Below, piece by piece: positions 15,807-25,880 of a stretch of DNA of 64,000 nt. Under the pieces are notes generated by a model. It had not been told where the DNA came from and made no database searches. It worked only from the letters and a program-made list of their open reading frames with translations. The stretch covers positions 1-64,000 of the forward strand of contig NZ_FNWE01000001.1 in the NCBI RefSeq assembly GCF_900104645.1, written 5' to 3'. The translations under genes were made by a program, and so were the position numbers. Numbering within the stretch: position 1 is the stretch's first letter; each line of letters starts with the position of its first letter. This DNA is from Alterileibacterium massiliense. GTDB lineage: Bacteria; Bacillota; Clostridia; Peptostreptococcales; Anaerovoracaceae.

Positions 15807-17312
15807 GACATTGCCTTTCATTTCTTCTGGCACAGGAATATCCATAAGGGTCAAAAGCGTTGGTGAAATATCGGCTAGTTTGCCGGTATTTTTTTTGAAA
15901 TTAACAGGCTCATTACATATGTGGCAGAGTGGAACAACCGACAGGCTGTGTTTTGTGACAACCTCATCTTTATCGTCAATCATGTAATCGGCGTTACCAT
16001 GATCTGCGGTAAGAAGAATTTGACCATCCTTTTCTAATATCGACTGAACAATCTTTCCGACCAATCCATCTAGGACTTCTATAGCTTTAATAGTAGCATC
16101 ATAGACTCCTGTATGCCCAACCATATCAGGATTTGCAAAATTTAAAATATACAGATCGTATTTATCAGATGAAATTGCCGCTAGAACCTTTTCTGTAACC
16201 TCAGGAGCACTCATCTCAGGCCTCCGATCATAGGTTGCAACCTTGGGAGAAGGAACTAAAATTCTATCCTCACCCCTATATGGGGTTTCCACACCCCCGT
16301 TGAAAAAGAATGTAACATGGGCATATTTTTCAGTTTCAGCTATGTGCAATTGGCGTAATCCATTGAGAGAGATCACTTTTCCAAGGGTTATATCAACACT
16401 CTCAGGCGGATATGCAAGTTTAACATTTGGCATACTTGCATCGTATTCTGTCATACATACGAAGTTTAGGTTCTTTGGGAAAATCTCTCTTTCAAAACCA
16501 TCAAAGTTAGGGTCGGTAAGTGCTCTAGTAATCTCTCTAGCACGGTCAGGTCTGAAATTGATAAAGATTACGGAATCATCGTCTTTGATAGGTGCTTGGT
16601 TAATAATAGTAGGGATTACAAATTCATCAGTTTCTCCCCTTGAATAACTATTTTCTATTGCTTCTAAAGGAGTTGACGCCTTTAGACCTTTTGATTCTGT
16701 TAAAGCCTCATAAGCCAGCTTAAGTCTATCCCAACGCTTGTCTCTATCCATTGCATAAAAACGGCCGGATATGATACCAATCTTTCCAAGGGAAATTTCT
16801 TTTGCATGTTCTTCAACCCTGCGTACAAAAGGAAGGGCACTCTTTGGTGGAACATCTCGACCGTCCAAAAAACAGTGAATATACATCTCTTTAACATTAT
16901 TAATTTTTGCCATATCCATTAGTGAAATAAGGTGGTTGATATGGCTGTGCACACCACCGTCAGAGATTAGCCCCATTATATGAAGGGCGTGCCCTTTAGC
17001 AGAGTGAGATATTGCATCTTTTAGAGCTTCATTTCTAAAAAAATCTCCATCTTCGATGGACTTATTTATTCTTGGTAAATCTTGAAGAATTACATTTCCT
17101 GCTCCTATATTTAGGTGACCAACCTCAGAATTACCAATTTGGCCATCAGGTAAGCCGACAGCTTTTCCGCTCGCTTCTAGAGTTATAAAAGGATATTTTG
17201 AAAAAATTCGGTCGAAATTAGGTGTATTTGCATTAGAAATTGCATTACCATGAGAATTATTTCGCCAGCCGAATCCATCTAAAATCATAAGCATTGTTGG
17301 TCTGTGTTTCAT
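15798..17312 (-). CDS. gpmI: 2,3-bisphosphoglycerate-independent phosphoglycerate mutase
   Basis: GpmI interconverts 3- and 2-phosphoglycerate in glycolysis using two Mn ions and a phosphoserine intermediate. The 504-residue protein has LMILDGFGWR (D12), the nucleophile S62 in GQIGNSEVGHLNIGAG, HSHINHL, GRDVPPKSA, RFYAMDRDKRWDR and LTADHGNADYM near the end. Length is normal. The ribosome site GGAGG lies 9 nt before the ATG. It stands alone rather than in a gap-pgk-tpi operon. Confidence 0.97.
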   Translation of the reverse strand: MKHRPTMLMILDGFGWRNNSHGNAISNANTPNFDRIFSKYPFITLEASGKAVGLPDGQIGNSEVGHLNIGAGNVILQDLPRINKSIEDGDFFRNEALKDAISHSAKGHALHIMGLISDGGVHSHINHLISLMDMAKINNVKEMYIHCFLDGRDVPPKSALPFVRRVEEHAKEISLGKIGIISGRFYAMDRDKRWDRLKLAYEALTESKGLKASTPLEAIENSYSRGETDEFVIPTIINQAPIKDDDSVIFINFRPDRAREITRALTDPNFDGFEREIFPKNLNFVCMTEYDASMPNVKLAYPPESVDITLGKVISLNGLRQLHIAETEKYAHVTFFFNGGVETPYRGEDRILVPSPKVATYDRRPEMSAPEVTEKVLAAISSDKYDLYILNFANPDMVGHTGVYDATIKAIEVLDGLVGKIVQSILEKDGQILLTADHGNADYMIDDKDEVVTKHSLSVVPLCHICNEPVNFKKNTGKLADISPTLLTLMDIPVPEEMKGNVLV

Positions 17313-17375
17313 GTGTTTAAACCTCCATTTAAGATTAGAACACTAAGATTATATCACAATATTTTAAAAAAGGTA

Positions 17376-17423
17376 TTGACAATAAGGGGAAATTGAACTA
17401 TTGTATTAAGGAAATAATACAAT
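17376..17423 (+). promoter_or_regulatory. Promoter and GntR-type operator of the ABC exporter operon
   Basis: TTGACA (17376-17381), a 17-bp spacer and TATTGT (17399-17404) form the promoter. A perfect 9-bp inverted repeat, ATTGTATTA (17400-17408) and TAATACAAT (17415-17423) with a 6-bp spacer, overlaps the -10. This is the position expected for an operator that the downstream YtrA-type repressor binds to shut its own operon. Confidence 0.75.
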
Positions 17424-17453
17424 ATAAAAATACTGCTATAAAGGGGAGATAAT

Positions 17454-17819
17454 ATGGCATATAAATTTAAAAATGGCATACCTATATATTTGCAGATAAT
17501 AGATGAATTATCTATTAGCATTGCCAGCGGTAAATATGCACCGGGCGATAAGTTGCCATCGGTAAGGGAATTTGCTGTTGACATAGGCGTTAACCCCAAT
17601 ACGCTTCAGAGAGCATTTAGCACAATGGAGTCTATGGGGATAGTTCATGTTGATAGAACAAATGGTAGATATGTTACAGACGATGAAAAGGTTTTGTCAG
17701 AGCTCAGGGCGAAGCTTTCCAAACGATATATTGAGGAACTCGTTACAAGAATGCGTAAACTTAAGATGAGCGATGAAGAAATCCTAAATGCGATAAAAAG
17801 ATGGTTAGAGGAGGTATAG
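17454..17819 (+). CDS. YtrA-type GntR-family transcriptional repressor
   Basis: This 121-residue regulator consists of a GntR winged helix (about residues 8-75; IYLQIIDELSISIASGKYAPGDKLPSVREFAVDIGVNPNTLQRAF) and a short C-terminal helical tail. The short tail is typical of the YtrA subfamily, which controls ABC exporters encoded next to it. The ribosome site AAGGGGAG precedes the ATG. It ends 1 nt before the ATPase gene. The perfect palindrome at 17400-17423 is the obvious target. The inducer is unknown; YtrA members often respond to cell-wall antibiotics. Confidence 0.9.
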   Translation: MAYKFKNGIPIYLQIIDELSISIASGKYAPGDKLPSVREFAVDIGVNPNTLQRAFSTMESMGIVHVDRTNGRYVTDDEKVLSELRAKLSKRYIEELVTRMRKLKMSDEEILNAIKRWLEEV

Positions 17820-17820
17820 A

Positions 17821-18516
17821 ATGGCTTTAATTGAAATTGAGGGATTGTATAAATCGTACAATAAGCTGTTAGCACTAAATAATTTAAACCTATCCCTCGA
17901 GGGCGGACAGATTGTTGGACTTCTTGGACCAAATGGTTCAGGCAAGACAACACTAATAAAGATATTGAATGACCTGCTTAAGGCGGATAGAGGAAGTATT
18001 CTAATAGATGGGAAAAACCCTTCGACTGAAACAAAGGAAGTGGTTGCCTATCTTCCTGACAGGAACTCACTTCCGGACTATATGAAAATCAAAGATTTAA
18101 TCAATATGCAGGCTGATTTTTTCAAAGACTTTGATATAGAAAAAGCAAATTCAATGATCGAAGATCTCGGAATAAATACCAATATGAGATTCAAATCTCT
18201 ATCCAAGGGTATGGGTGAGAAAGTTCAACTTGCACTTGTAATGAGCAGAAAAGCGAAGGTGTACCTGCTCGATGAGCCGATTGGAGGAGTTGACCCTGCT
18301 GCAAGGGATTATATTTTAAAAACAATAATAAGCAATTACAATCCAGAGTCCGTAGTTATTATTTCGACCCACCTCATTTCAGAGATTGAATCGGTGCTGG
18401 ACGATGTAATATTTATTAAAAATGGAGAAATAGTATTACACAAGTCACCTGATTTAATTCGTGAAGAGTATGCTAAGGGAGTAGATGAATTATTTAGGGA
18501 GGTATTCAAATGCTAA
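17821..18516 (+). CDS. ABC transporter ATP-binding protein
   Basis: This is the 231-residue nucleotide-binding subunit of an exporter. Walker A is GPNGSGKT (36-43), the Q-loop region is YLPDRNSLPDYM, the signature is LSKGMGEKVQL (a variant of LSGGQ), Walker B is VYLLDEPIGGVD, and the switch is STH. It overlaps the permease gene by 7 nt, so the two subunits are made together. It is part of the GntR-ATPase-permease operon, resembling YtrB or BcrA-type units. Confidence 0.93.
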   Translation: MALIEIEGLYKSYNKLLALNNLNLSLEGGQIVGLLGPNGSGKTTLIKILNDLLKADRGSILIDGKNPSTETKEVVAYLPDRNSLPDYMKIKDLINMQADFFKDFDIEKANSMIEDLGINTNMRFKSLSKGMGEKVQLALVMSRKAKVYLLDEPIGGVDPAARDYILKTIISNYNPESVVIISTHLISEIESVLDDVIFIKNGEIVLHKSPDLIREEYAKGVDELFREVFKC

Positions 18517-19316
18517 GCAAGGTATTGAAATATGATTTTAAGGCAATGGGAAGAATACTTCCACTATTCTATATAGCTCTTCTGTTTTCGACACTTATAT
18601 TCGGAATTAATTTGAGATTTATTCCAGAGCAAACGGTAGTTGGTTCAATTCTCTGGAGCTTATCAGGCAGCTTATATGGAATTATCTTAATAGCTACAGC
18701 CGTTGTAACCCTCGTTGTTATAATAAGCAGATATAAGAAGAGCTTGCTTGGGAACTCGGGATACTATATGCTGACTCTTCCGGTAAAGATGGAAACGCAT
18801 ATTGCTTCTAAGACGATCTCAGCTGTAATTTGGACGCTTTTCTCATTAATAGCAGCAGTTCTGTCAATGATGCTCATAGGCATTATTACATATAGGGGAA
18901 ATATCTTCCTTGCTCTAAGACCTATTTACGAGGAGCTTTTAGAATTATCTGGTAATGATTTATTTTTCCTAATTATACTAATGATAGAATTTGTGATTTT
19001 AGCAATATTAAGCATTATAAAAACTACACTTACGATATATGCTGCCCTAACATTCGGTCAGGCATCCAGAAATCATAATAACCTGCTCGCAGTCGCACTC
19101 TATATGGGATTCGGATTTATAGAAAGCACTGTAATCACGATTGTAATTAGCATATTTGATAATTTGAAATTTATAAGTGATTTAACAAGTAGAATGTTTC
19201 GCAGCATTCAAGGCGTTGATTTGTTCATGCTATTATTTATAATTTTCATCATGATATTATGTGTGATATACTTTATCATAACAAACCTATATATGAAGAA
19301 TAAATTAGATATATAG
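18510..19316 (+). CDS. ABC transporter permease
   Basis: This 268-residue hydrophobic protein has about six membrane segments (about 17-37, 50-72, 110-133, 152-175, 190-215, 235-258). It is the membrane partner of the preceding ATPase. The sequence is not diagnostic of substrate. Homologous operons with a YtrA-type regulator are linked to antibiotic or lipid export, but that is inference here. Confidence 0.85.
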   Translation: MLSKVLKYDFKAMGRILPLFYIALLFSTLIFGINLRFIPEQTVVGSILWSLSGSLYGIILIATAVVTLVVIISRYKKSLLGNSGYYMLTLPVKMETHIASKTISAVIWTLFSLIAAVLSMMLIGIITYRGNIFLALRPIYEELLELSGNDLFFLIILMIEFVILAILSIIKTTLTIYAALTFGQASRNHNNLLAVALYMGFGFIESTVITIVISIFDNLKFISDLTSRMFRSIQGVDLFMLLFIIFIMILCVIYFIITNLYMKNKLDI

Positions 19317-19412
19317 TGCACATATCATTATTTAAAATATAATAATATATGAATAATAATATAATAATGAAATAGAAAATTAAAAACATTAAATTGATGG
19401 AGAAATCGCCAG

Positions 19413-22400
19413 ATGTCAGAAAAATATACCGAAGCTCAAAGAACTGCAATTAGGACAAGGAATAAGAACTTACTCGTTTCAGCTGCAGCAGGCTCAGGTA
19501 AAACAATGGTGCTGGTCGACAGGATTCTCGAACTCATCACCGAAGGTGAAGCAGATGTTGACGAAATGCTCATAGTCACATTTACTAACCTTGCTGCAAC
19601 GGAGATGAAATTAAAAATTAATAGAGCTTTGAAAAAGGCTATGGCTAGGGATTCAGATATTAGAGAGAGGCTTTCTTCCCAGTCAGATAAATTATATCGT
19701 GCATATATTTCGACCTTTGATAAGTTTTCCGGCAGGATTATTAAAGAGTTTTTTTACAAGGTAGAGGTAAGCCCGAATTATTCAATCTGCGACAATATAA
19801 GAGAGGAGCTGTTCATGCGAGATGCTGTGACAGCTCTTTTTGATGAGATGTTTCAAAATGATTTAGCAATATCTGGTATATCTTTTAAGGAATTTTTAAG
19901 GACATATTCCGATGTTAAGAGCGAAGAAGAATTAAAAAAGCAGATGATTTTCATATATAAAAAGCTAAGAAGCATCCCTAATTATTTTTCGTGGGCAGAG
20001 GAAAAACTTGAATTATTAAAAATTCCCGAGGGCGGATATAAGGAGTCGGCAGTATATAAGGAATTTATTCAAAATATTAGAGGCGAAATAATTGAAGCAT
20101 CTAAGATCGAAAATCTCTATATTCCCCTATTTGACGAAAGCTTGGTGCCAAAGATTAGGAGCAAACTTGAAGCTGAAAGAGAAGAATTAAGAGAGATAGC
20201 AAAGCTTAGCGAAAGCGAGGAATTTAGCGAAAATGTCTTTGAATTAATAAGAAAGAGATTATCTGAATTTAAATTTGTAACCTTGAGAGGTACGAAAGAC
20301 GAAAAAGAGCATATAAAGGAAATATCAAACGAGGTAAAGCAGGTTAGAGATAAGACGAAAAAGCTTATAAAAAATATCAATAAAGAGATAGAAAAGATTA
20401 ATAGGGAAGATCTATTTGTTGAAAATGAAAGAACTCAAAGGTATTCAAAGTATTATATAGATTTGCTTAGAAGATTTGAGGAGATATATAGCGAAAGAAA
20501 GAAAATAGAAGGCATGATGGACTTTGCGGATGTCAATCATTTTGCCTTGAAGATTTTAAATGATGATGAAGCAAGAGCCATATTGAGGAAAAGATTTAAA
20601 TATATTTTCATAGATGAATATCAGGACACAAATTATCTTCAAGAAAGCATCATATCAAAGATTGCAAGAGAAAATAATCTTTTTAAGGTTGGAGATGTAA
20701 AACAGAGTATTTACAGATTTAGGCAGGCTCAGCCACAAATTTTTATAGAAACTATGGATAGATATGAGAAAGAGGAAGAATCATCTAATATCATTTTAAG
20801 CCATAATTTTAGGAGCAATCCTAGGACTATAGATTTCATAAATGAAATATTTAAGCCACTTATGAAAGGATATGATGAAAACTCAGCTTTAAACGCGGGG
20901 CTAAGCGGTTTTGGTGACTATGACTACAAGCCGGAGGTGCATTTTATCTGCTTAGATAATGAGGATGACAAGGGTAATAAAGAAAAGATTCAGGAAAATG
21001 ATGGAAAAAGTGGAGCAGATGAAAATAATAAGATTAGTATAACAAAGGATGAAAAGGAAGCCGAGTACATAGCTGATATTATCGATGATATGCTCGGCAA
21101 GAAGTTCTACGATTCAAAGCTTGGAGTCATAAGGGAGATTCAACCGAAGGATATTGTTGTGCTCATGAGGTCTGTCAAGAAAATGGGTGGTACAATTTAT
21201 AGAAAGCTCCTTGAAAGAGGTATTTCATCATATGTAAATGAAGAGGACGGGTTCTTTGATACGGTTGAAATAGAAGTTTTTCTGGCACTTTTAAATGTAA
21301 TAGATAATGATACAAAAGAAGTCCCGCTCGTCGCAGTTCTTCATTCTGAAATTTTTAATTTTACAGCTGATGAACTTGCAGAGGTCAGAGCTGAATATAA
21401 TATGGCTGATGAGCTTGCCTTAGAAAATCGCAAAAGGGATAATTCGTACAGAATGGCACTTTTATGGTATGAGGAAAATAAGAAAAACAAATTATCGGAG
21501 AAGATAAGAAATGCCTTTCTCAAGATAAGGGAGTGGAGGTCTTATAATGGTCTTATGCCAATTGAGGACTATCTATGGTATTTGATGAAAGAATCAAGAT
21601 ATTATATCTACGCAGGAGCGATGAACGATGGTGTGCAGAGGCAGGCAAATCTAAGAGTTTTAATAGATAGAGCACTTAATTACAGGCTTAATGGAATTAC
21701 AACGCTTGGAGGATATATAAAATATCTTAATATTTTAAAGAAGAACAATGTCAAGACGGGCGAAGCAACAATTGCAGGAGAAAATGATAACCTCGTGAGA
21801 ATTATGACTATTCATAAGAGCAAGGGGCTTGAATTTCCATTTGTAATTGTCTCTGGCTTGTCTAAGAAATTAAGGACGGAAAGGCGAGATAGAGGAATGA
21901 TTATGGACTCGTCTATCGGACTTGGTTTGTCATATGTTGATAGAGATAAAGGATATAGGCGGTCATCTTTGATGCAGGAGCTTATCCTAAATAGCATAAA
22001 GAAAAAAGATATTGAAGAAGAGATAAGGGTATTATATGTTGCATTGACGAGGGCTCGCCAAAAGCTCATATTGACAGCAACAGTTGGTGACAGACTTGAA
22101 GCTGACTCATTTCTTGATAAACCGTGGAATAATCCAAGCGAAGAAAATTTTATTTCAATGATGAGAAATGGTCTAAGAAAAGAATTGTGTGATATACATA
22201 TATCTAGCAATATGTCTAATTCGAAAAGGAGCAGAAAGAGGAGAGCCCTTGAATATTTTGAAAAAAGTGATAGAGGAGAGATAATCCCGCCTGAAGAATT
22301 GTTAGATGAGGTGGAAAGAAGATTAGATTATATTTATGAATATAAAAAAGACACCATGCTAAAAGCAAAATACTCCGTTAGTGAACTAAATAGCAAATTA

Positions 22401-23039
22401 AATTTAGAAGAAGATGCAAAAGAAGATAGGTATATAAATTTAGCAAGGAAAGAGGGCGATGAACTTGCAAAAAATGCTACCTCAAGAATTTTTTCGGCGG
22501 AGCTTGGAACAGCATATCACAGGCTTATGGAATATTTGGACTTCGGAAAGCTAGTAGGAGAAACATCAAAAGATAGAGGAGACAGAAAAGATAGAGAAGA
22601 TGCTTCAGAATATATTGAGGATAGCCTAGAATATCTGGTAAGCACTAAGGCAATATCAGAGGAGCTTGCCAAATCAATTGACCTAGATAAAATTTGTAAT
22701 TTCTTTAATTCTGAGATTGGAAGAGAGGCAGGACTAGCATCTAAAAATGACAGAATTTATAAGGAAAAAGCTTTCACGCTTGAGATGGATAGAGATGGAA
22801 GTTCAATTCTTGTTCAAGGAATAATTGACTGTCTATTTTTGGAAGGTGATAGGGGAGTTCTCATAGATTATAAGAGCAATAAGATGAGGGATAATTCTCA
22901 AGAGGAGAAAAATAGAATTAAGGAAATGTACAAGGCTCAGGTAAAGATATATGAGGAAGCGGTAATAAAAGGACTGAATATTGAAAAGATAGATTCTTAT
23001 TTATACTTATTTGATATAGAAGAATTTATTAAAGTCTAA
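19413..23039 (+). CDS. addA: ATP-dependent helicase/nuclease subunit A (AddA)
   Basis: AddA is the 3'-5' helicase and one nuclease of AddAB, which processes double-strand breaks for RecA. The 1208-residue protein has Walker A AAGSGKT (25-31), DEYQDTN, GDVKQSIYRFRQAQP, the late helicase motifs IMTIHKSKGLEFP and EEIRVLYVALTRAR, and a C-terminal RecB-type nuclease (AELGTAYHRLMEYLDF; GIIDCLF...LIDYKSNK with the Asp and DYK residues). Length is normal. The usual upstream partner addB is absent; the neighbour is an ABC permease. A ribosome site TGGAG lies about 11 nt before the ATG. Confidence 0.95.
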   Translation: MSEKYTEAQRTAIRTRNKNLLVSAAAGSGKTMVLVDRILELITEGEADVDEMLIVTFTNLAATEMKLKINRALKKAMARDSDIRERLSSQSDKLYRAYISTFDKFSGRIIKEFFYKVEVSPNYSICDNIREELFMRDAVTALFDEMFQNDLAISGISFKEFLRTYSDVKSEEELKKQMIFIYKKLRSIPNYFSWAEEKLELLKIPEGGYKESAVYKEFIQNIRGEIIEASKIENLYIPLFDESLVPKIRSKLEAEREELREIAKLSESEEFSENVFELIRKRLSEFKFVTLRGTKDEKEHIKEISNEVKQVRDKTKKLIKNINKEIEKINREDLFVENERTQRYSKYYIDLLRRFEEIYSERKKIEGMMDFADVNHFALKILNDDEARAILRKRFKYIFIDEYQDTNYLQESIISKIARENNLFKVGDVKQSIYRFRQAQPQIFIETMDRYEKEEESSNIILSHNFRSNPRTIDFINEIFKPLMKGYDENSALNAGLSGFGDYDYKPEVHFICLDNEDDKGNKEKIQENDGKSGADENNKISITKDEKEAEYIADIIDDMLGKKFYDSKLGVIREIQPKDIVVLMRSVKKMGGTIYRKLLERGISSYVNEEDGFFDTVEIEVFLALLNVIDNDTKEVPLVAVLHSEIFNFTADELAEVRAEYNMADELALENRKRDNSYRMALLWYEENKKNKLSEKIRNAFLKIREWRSYNGLMPIEDYLWYLMKESRYYIYAGAMNDGVQRQANLRVLIDRALNYRLNGITTLGGYIKYLNILKKNNVKTGEATIAGENDNLVRIMTIHKSKGLEFPFVIVSGLSKKLRTERRDRGMIMDSSIGLGLSYVDRDKGYRRSSLMQELILNSIKKKDIEEEIRVLYVALTRARQKLILTATVGDRLEADSFLDKPWNNPSEENFISMMRNGLRKELCDIHISSNMSNSKRSRKRRALEYFEKSDRGEIIPPEELLDEVERRLDYIYEYKKDTMLKAKYSVSELNSKLNLEEDAKEDRYINLARKEGDELAKNATSRIFSAELGTAYHRLMEYLDFGKLVGETSKDRGDRKDREDASEYIEDSLEYLVSTKAISEELAKSIDLDKICNFFNSEIGREAGLASKNDRIYKEKAFTLEMDRDGSSILVQGIIDCLFLEGDRGVLIDYKSNKMRDNSQEEKNRIKEMYKAQVKIYEEAVIKGLNIEKIDSYLYLFDIEEFIKV

Positions 23040-23120
23040 AATATAAAACTACTTTTATAAGAATTACCATTCAAAGAATTACAATATAAGGCAATTTACA
23101 GAAAAAATCTCACACAGTCA

Positions 23121-23149
23121 AAAAGGGAGAAATTATATTTCTCCCTTTT
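23121..23149. terminator. Bidirectional terminator between addA and the MBL-fold gene
   Basis: AAAAGGGAGAAA (23121-23132) pairs with TTTCTCCCTTTT (23138-23149). Runs of A and T flank both sides, so it can stop transcription from both convergent genes. The right arm encodes the last residues of the minus-strand gene. Confidence 0.88.
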
Positions 23150-24155
23150 TATATTCTTCATATTCTTCCATAATATCGCTTTTTATCTTTTTAAATTTTA
23201 AGGCTCCACCCACTTTTTTACATTCGACATATCCATATTCCATAAGGTAGACCATATGAACCATTGTCTCTCCGACTGCAAACCATTTTTGCTCAATCGG
23301 GAATTCTTCCCAGCTGTTAGCTCTAATTCTCCAAGTTATTTTTGAAGAAATTTCTCTGATGGTATAATCGTCCCTATCACAATTCATTGAATCTAGTATT
23401 TCTTGAAATCTTAGATAATGGTGGTAGATGATTTCTGATATTCTTTTATTTGGATTTGATATTGGAGCTCTATGAGAAGATAAGATTACATCGATGCCAA
23501 CAGTCATAAGCTTTTTAAGTGTATTTATATATAAACCGAGAATATTACCATATTCAAATCCCCAAAATGTTATATTTGGCGTTATTGGATCTAGAACCGT
23601 ATCACCTCCGAAAAGGAACTTGTGATTTTTCTCATATAATCCGATATGCCAAGGGGTATGTCCTCTTAAGTCAAGAACTTCAAATTCATAATCGCCGACC
23701 TTAAAAATTTCGCCAATTTCAAGCCCTATAAAATTCAGCTCGTGTGATAATTTAAATTTATGACCAATATAATCTTCTAAAGTTAGCACTCCAGCCATAT
23801 CATAGAGAGCAGGAAATGTCATGAAATATTCCCAGTAGCTATCCTTTGTATTATCATTTATCAGAGCACCTTCTTTCTTGCCTGTATAAACGCTTGACCC
23901 ATTATCTTCAAAAAAGGTTGCGAGCCCCGTATGGTCTGCATGAAGATGAGTAAGGAAGAGGTCGCAATCTTTAATTTCAAGACCGATCTTTGCCAAGTTT
24001 TCCTTCATATATTTTTTTGATTCATCATTATTATATCCTGTATCGATTACAAGCGACCGACCTTCGGATTTAATAACATATATATTGATTTCTTTTAAGG
24101 CACTTTTTGGAAGCGGAATTTCAAATTTATATATATCCTTATATAGCTCTTTCAT
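23133..24155 (-). CDS. MBL-fold metallohydrolase
   Basis: This 340-residue protein of the metallo-beta-lactamase superfamily has the metal motif HLHADH (70-75), a distal His in LRGHTPWHIG, GGDTVLD and SSHRAP, so the di-metal site is complete. A C-terminal helical region (about 230-340) extends beyond the core, as in hydrolases of the glyoxalase II-like group. The substrate cannot be told from sequence. The ribosome site GAGG lies upstream of the ATG. It is a single-gene unit. Confidence 0.85.
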   Translation of the reverse strand: MKELYKDIYKFEIPLPKSALKEINIYVIKSEGRSLVIDTGYNNDESKKYMKENLAKIGLEIKDCDLFLTHLHADHTGLATFFEDNGSSVYTGKKEGALINDNTKDSYWEYFMTFPALYDMAGVLTLEDYIGHKFKLSHELNFIGLEIGEIFKVGDYEFEVLDLRGHTPWHIGLYEKNHKFLFGGDTVLDPITPNITFWGFEYGNILGLYINTLKKLMTVGIDVILSSHRAPISNPNKRISEIIYHHYLRFQEILDSMNCDRDDYTIREISSKITWRIRANSWEEFPIEQKWFAVGETMVHMVYLMEYGYVECKKVGGALKFKKIKSDIMEEYEEYKKGEI

Positions 24156-24358
24156 AAAATATCCTCTATAATTTGAGCGTTACTTACTAATATGTTTATT
24201 TTAATATGAAATGTCCATATTTCAAAGTGTATACATATTCCTTTTAAATTGCAAAAAAACTTAATAAGAAATGAAATTACAAAATGATAAAATCTTAATT
24301 TATGACAAGTCCGACTTTTTCATAAAAATCATAATATGAAATAAAATCAAATTTTAAT

Positions 24359-24391
24359 AAAAAAACGGCACAAAGTTAAACTTAGTGCCGT
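24359..24391 (-). terminator. Intrinsic terminator of gdhA
   Basis: On the minus strand ACGGCAC and GTGCCGT form a 7-bp stem (24385-24391 with 24365-24371), extended by an internal AAGTT/AACTT pair and followed by seven T (24359-24365). Confidence 0.88.
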
Positions 24392-24419
24392 AATTAGTCA
24401 AATAGTAGGTGTGAGTATA

Positions 24420-25766
24420 TTATACAATACCCTGCATCATCATAGCATCTGCAACTCTCTCGAATCCAGCGATGTTAGCACCAGCTACGAAGTTGTCACC
24501 AAGATCGTATTTAGCACAAGCTTCAGCTGTAATCTTAAAGATATGAATCATGATATTTTCTAGCTCTTCATATACTCTTGACTTGTTCCAGATGAGGTGC
24601 TCTGCATTCTGAGCCATCTCTAGACATGAGCAAGCAACTCCACCTGCATTAGCAGCCTTTGAAGGAGCAACAACAACACCATTCTCCATTAGGTAAGCAA
24701 CAGCCTCATTTGTTGTAGGCATGTTAGCACCTTCGATTAGGTATCTTGCACCATTCTTAACCATTTCCTTAGCCCAGTTCATGTTGATGTCATTCTGCAT
24801 AGCACATGGCATATAAAGATCAGCCTTAACTTCCCAAGGTCTCATTCCAGGGATGAACTTAGCATTAGGGAATTTCTCAACATATGGCTGGCAGATATTC
24901 TTGCCTGAGTTACGAAGCTCAAGAAGCATATTGATCTTCTCAGGTGTTGTAATACCTTCTTCATCAAGGATATATCCGTCAGGACCAGAAATTGTGATAG
25001 GCTTAGCACCTAGCTCAACAAGCTTTGTGATAGTTCCCCAAGAAACATTACCAAAACCTGAAACAACTGCAGTCTTTCCTTCAAGTGTCTCACCGAAGTG
25101 CTTTAGTACCTCTCTTGCGAAGAATACAATACCAAAACCTGTAGCTTCAGTTCTTCCGTTTAGACCACCGTTAGTAGGTCCTTTACCTGTCATTGTTCCA
25201 TCGTAAGCATTAGTTAGTCTCTTGAATTGACCCATCATGTAACCGATTTCTCTACCGCCAACACCCATGTCTCCTGCTGGAGAGTCAGTGTTAGGACCAA
25301 CATGTCTGAATAGCTCAGTCATGAAGCTCTGGCAGAATCTCATTACTTCTGCATCAGATTTACCTGCTGGATCGAAGTCTGAACCACCCTTACCGCCACC
25401 GATAGGTAGACCTGTTAGAGAGTTCTTGAAAATCTGTTCAAATCCTAGGAACTTGAGGATACCAGGGTAAACATTAGCCTGGAATCTTAGACCACCCTTG
25501 TAAGGTCCAAGAGCACTGTTGTATTGAACTCTGTAACCTCTGTTAACCTGAACCTGACCCTTGTCATCAACCCAAGGAACTCTGAAAGAAATCATTCTCT
25601 CAGGCTCGATTAGTCTTTCAACTAGACCTGCCTTCTCATACTCTGGATGAGCTTCAAGAACAGGCTCGATAGAAGTCAATACTTCTTCAACAGTCTGCAA
25701 AAATTCAGGCTCGTTAGGATAATTTTTCTTAGCAATCTCAATGTACTTCTGTGAAATATTAGCCAT
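24420..25766 (-). CDS. gdhA: NADP-type glutamate dehydrogenase
   Basis: GdhA interconverts 2-oxoglutarate plus ammonia and glutamate. The 448-residue length and motifs match the hexameric bacterial class: RVQYNSALGPYKGGLRF, PIGGGKGGSDFDP with catalytic Lys, DMGVGGREIGYMMGQ and GFGNVSWG for the nucleotide. Codon use is smoother and richer in C-ending codons than in its neighbours, as expected for a highly expressed gene. The ribosome site AAGGAG precedes the ATG. It is a monocistronic unit with its own promoter and terminator. Confidence 0.97.
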   Translation of the reverse strand: MANISQKYIEIAKKNYPNEPEFLQTVEEVLTSIEPVLEAHPEYEKAGLVERLIEPERMISFRVPWVDDKGQVQVNRGYRVQYNSALGPYKGGLRFQANVYPGILKFLGFEQIFKNSLTGLPIGGGKGGSDFDPAGKSDAEVMRFCQSFMTELFRHVGPNTDSPAGDMGVGGREIGYMMGQFKRLTNAYDGTMTGKGPTNGGLNGRTEATGFGIVFFAREVLKHFGETLEGKTAVVSGFGNVSWGTITKLVELGAKPITISGPDGYILDEEGITTPEKINMLLELRNSGKNICQPYVEKFPNAKFIPGMRPWEVKADLYMPCAMQNDINMNWAKEMVKNGARYLIEGANMPTTNEAVAYLMENGVVVAPSKAANAGGVACSCLEMAQNAEHLIWNKSRVYEELENIMIHIFKITAEACAKYDLGDNFVAGANIAGFERVADAMMMQGIV

Positions 25767-25851
25767 TTTCTACTCCTTAAAAAATTAAGATAATAAAATT
25801 AATTAAATATTAAAAATAATTAAAATATGTCGGCAAACTACCAACAGCTAT

Positions 25852-25880
25852 ATGATAACACTAACCGATAATTTATTCAA
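25852..25880 (-). promoter_or_regulatory. Promoter of gdhA
   Basis: On the minus strand TTGAAT (25875-25880), a 17-bp spacer and TATCAT (25852-25857). It predicts a leader of about 80 nt ending in the AAGGAG ribosome site of gdhA. Confidence 0.6.

Noticed and set aside
25267-25470. Plus-strand open frames opposite gdhA
   Set aside because: Low-complexity shadows of a highly expressed gene with biased codons; no ribosome site or family match.
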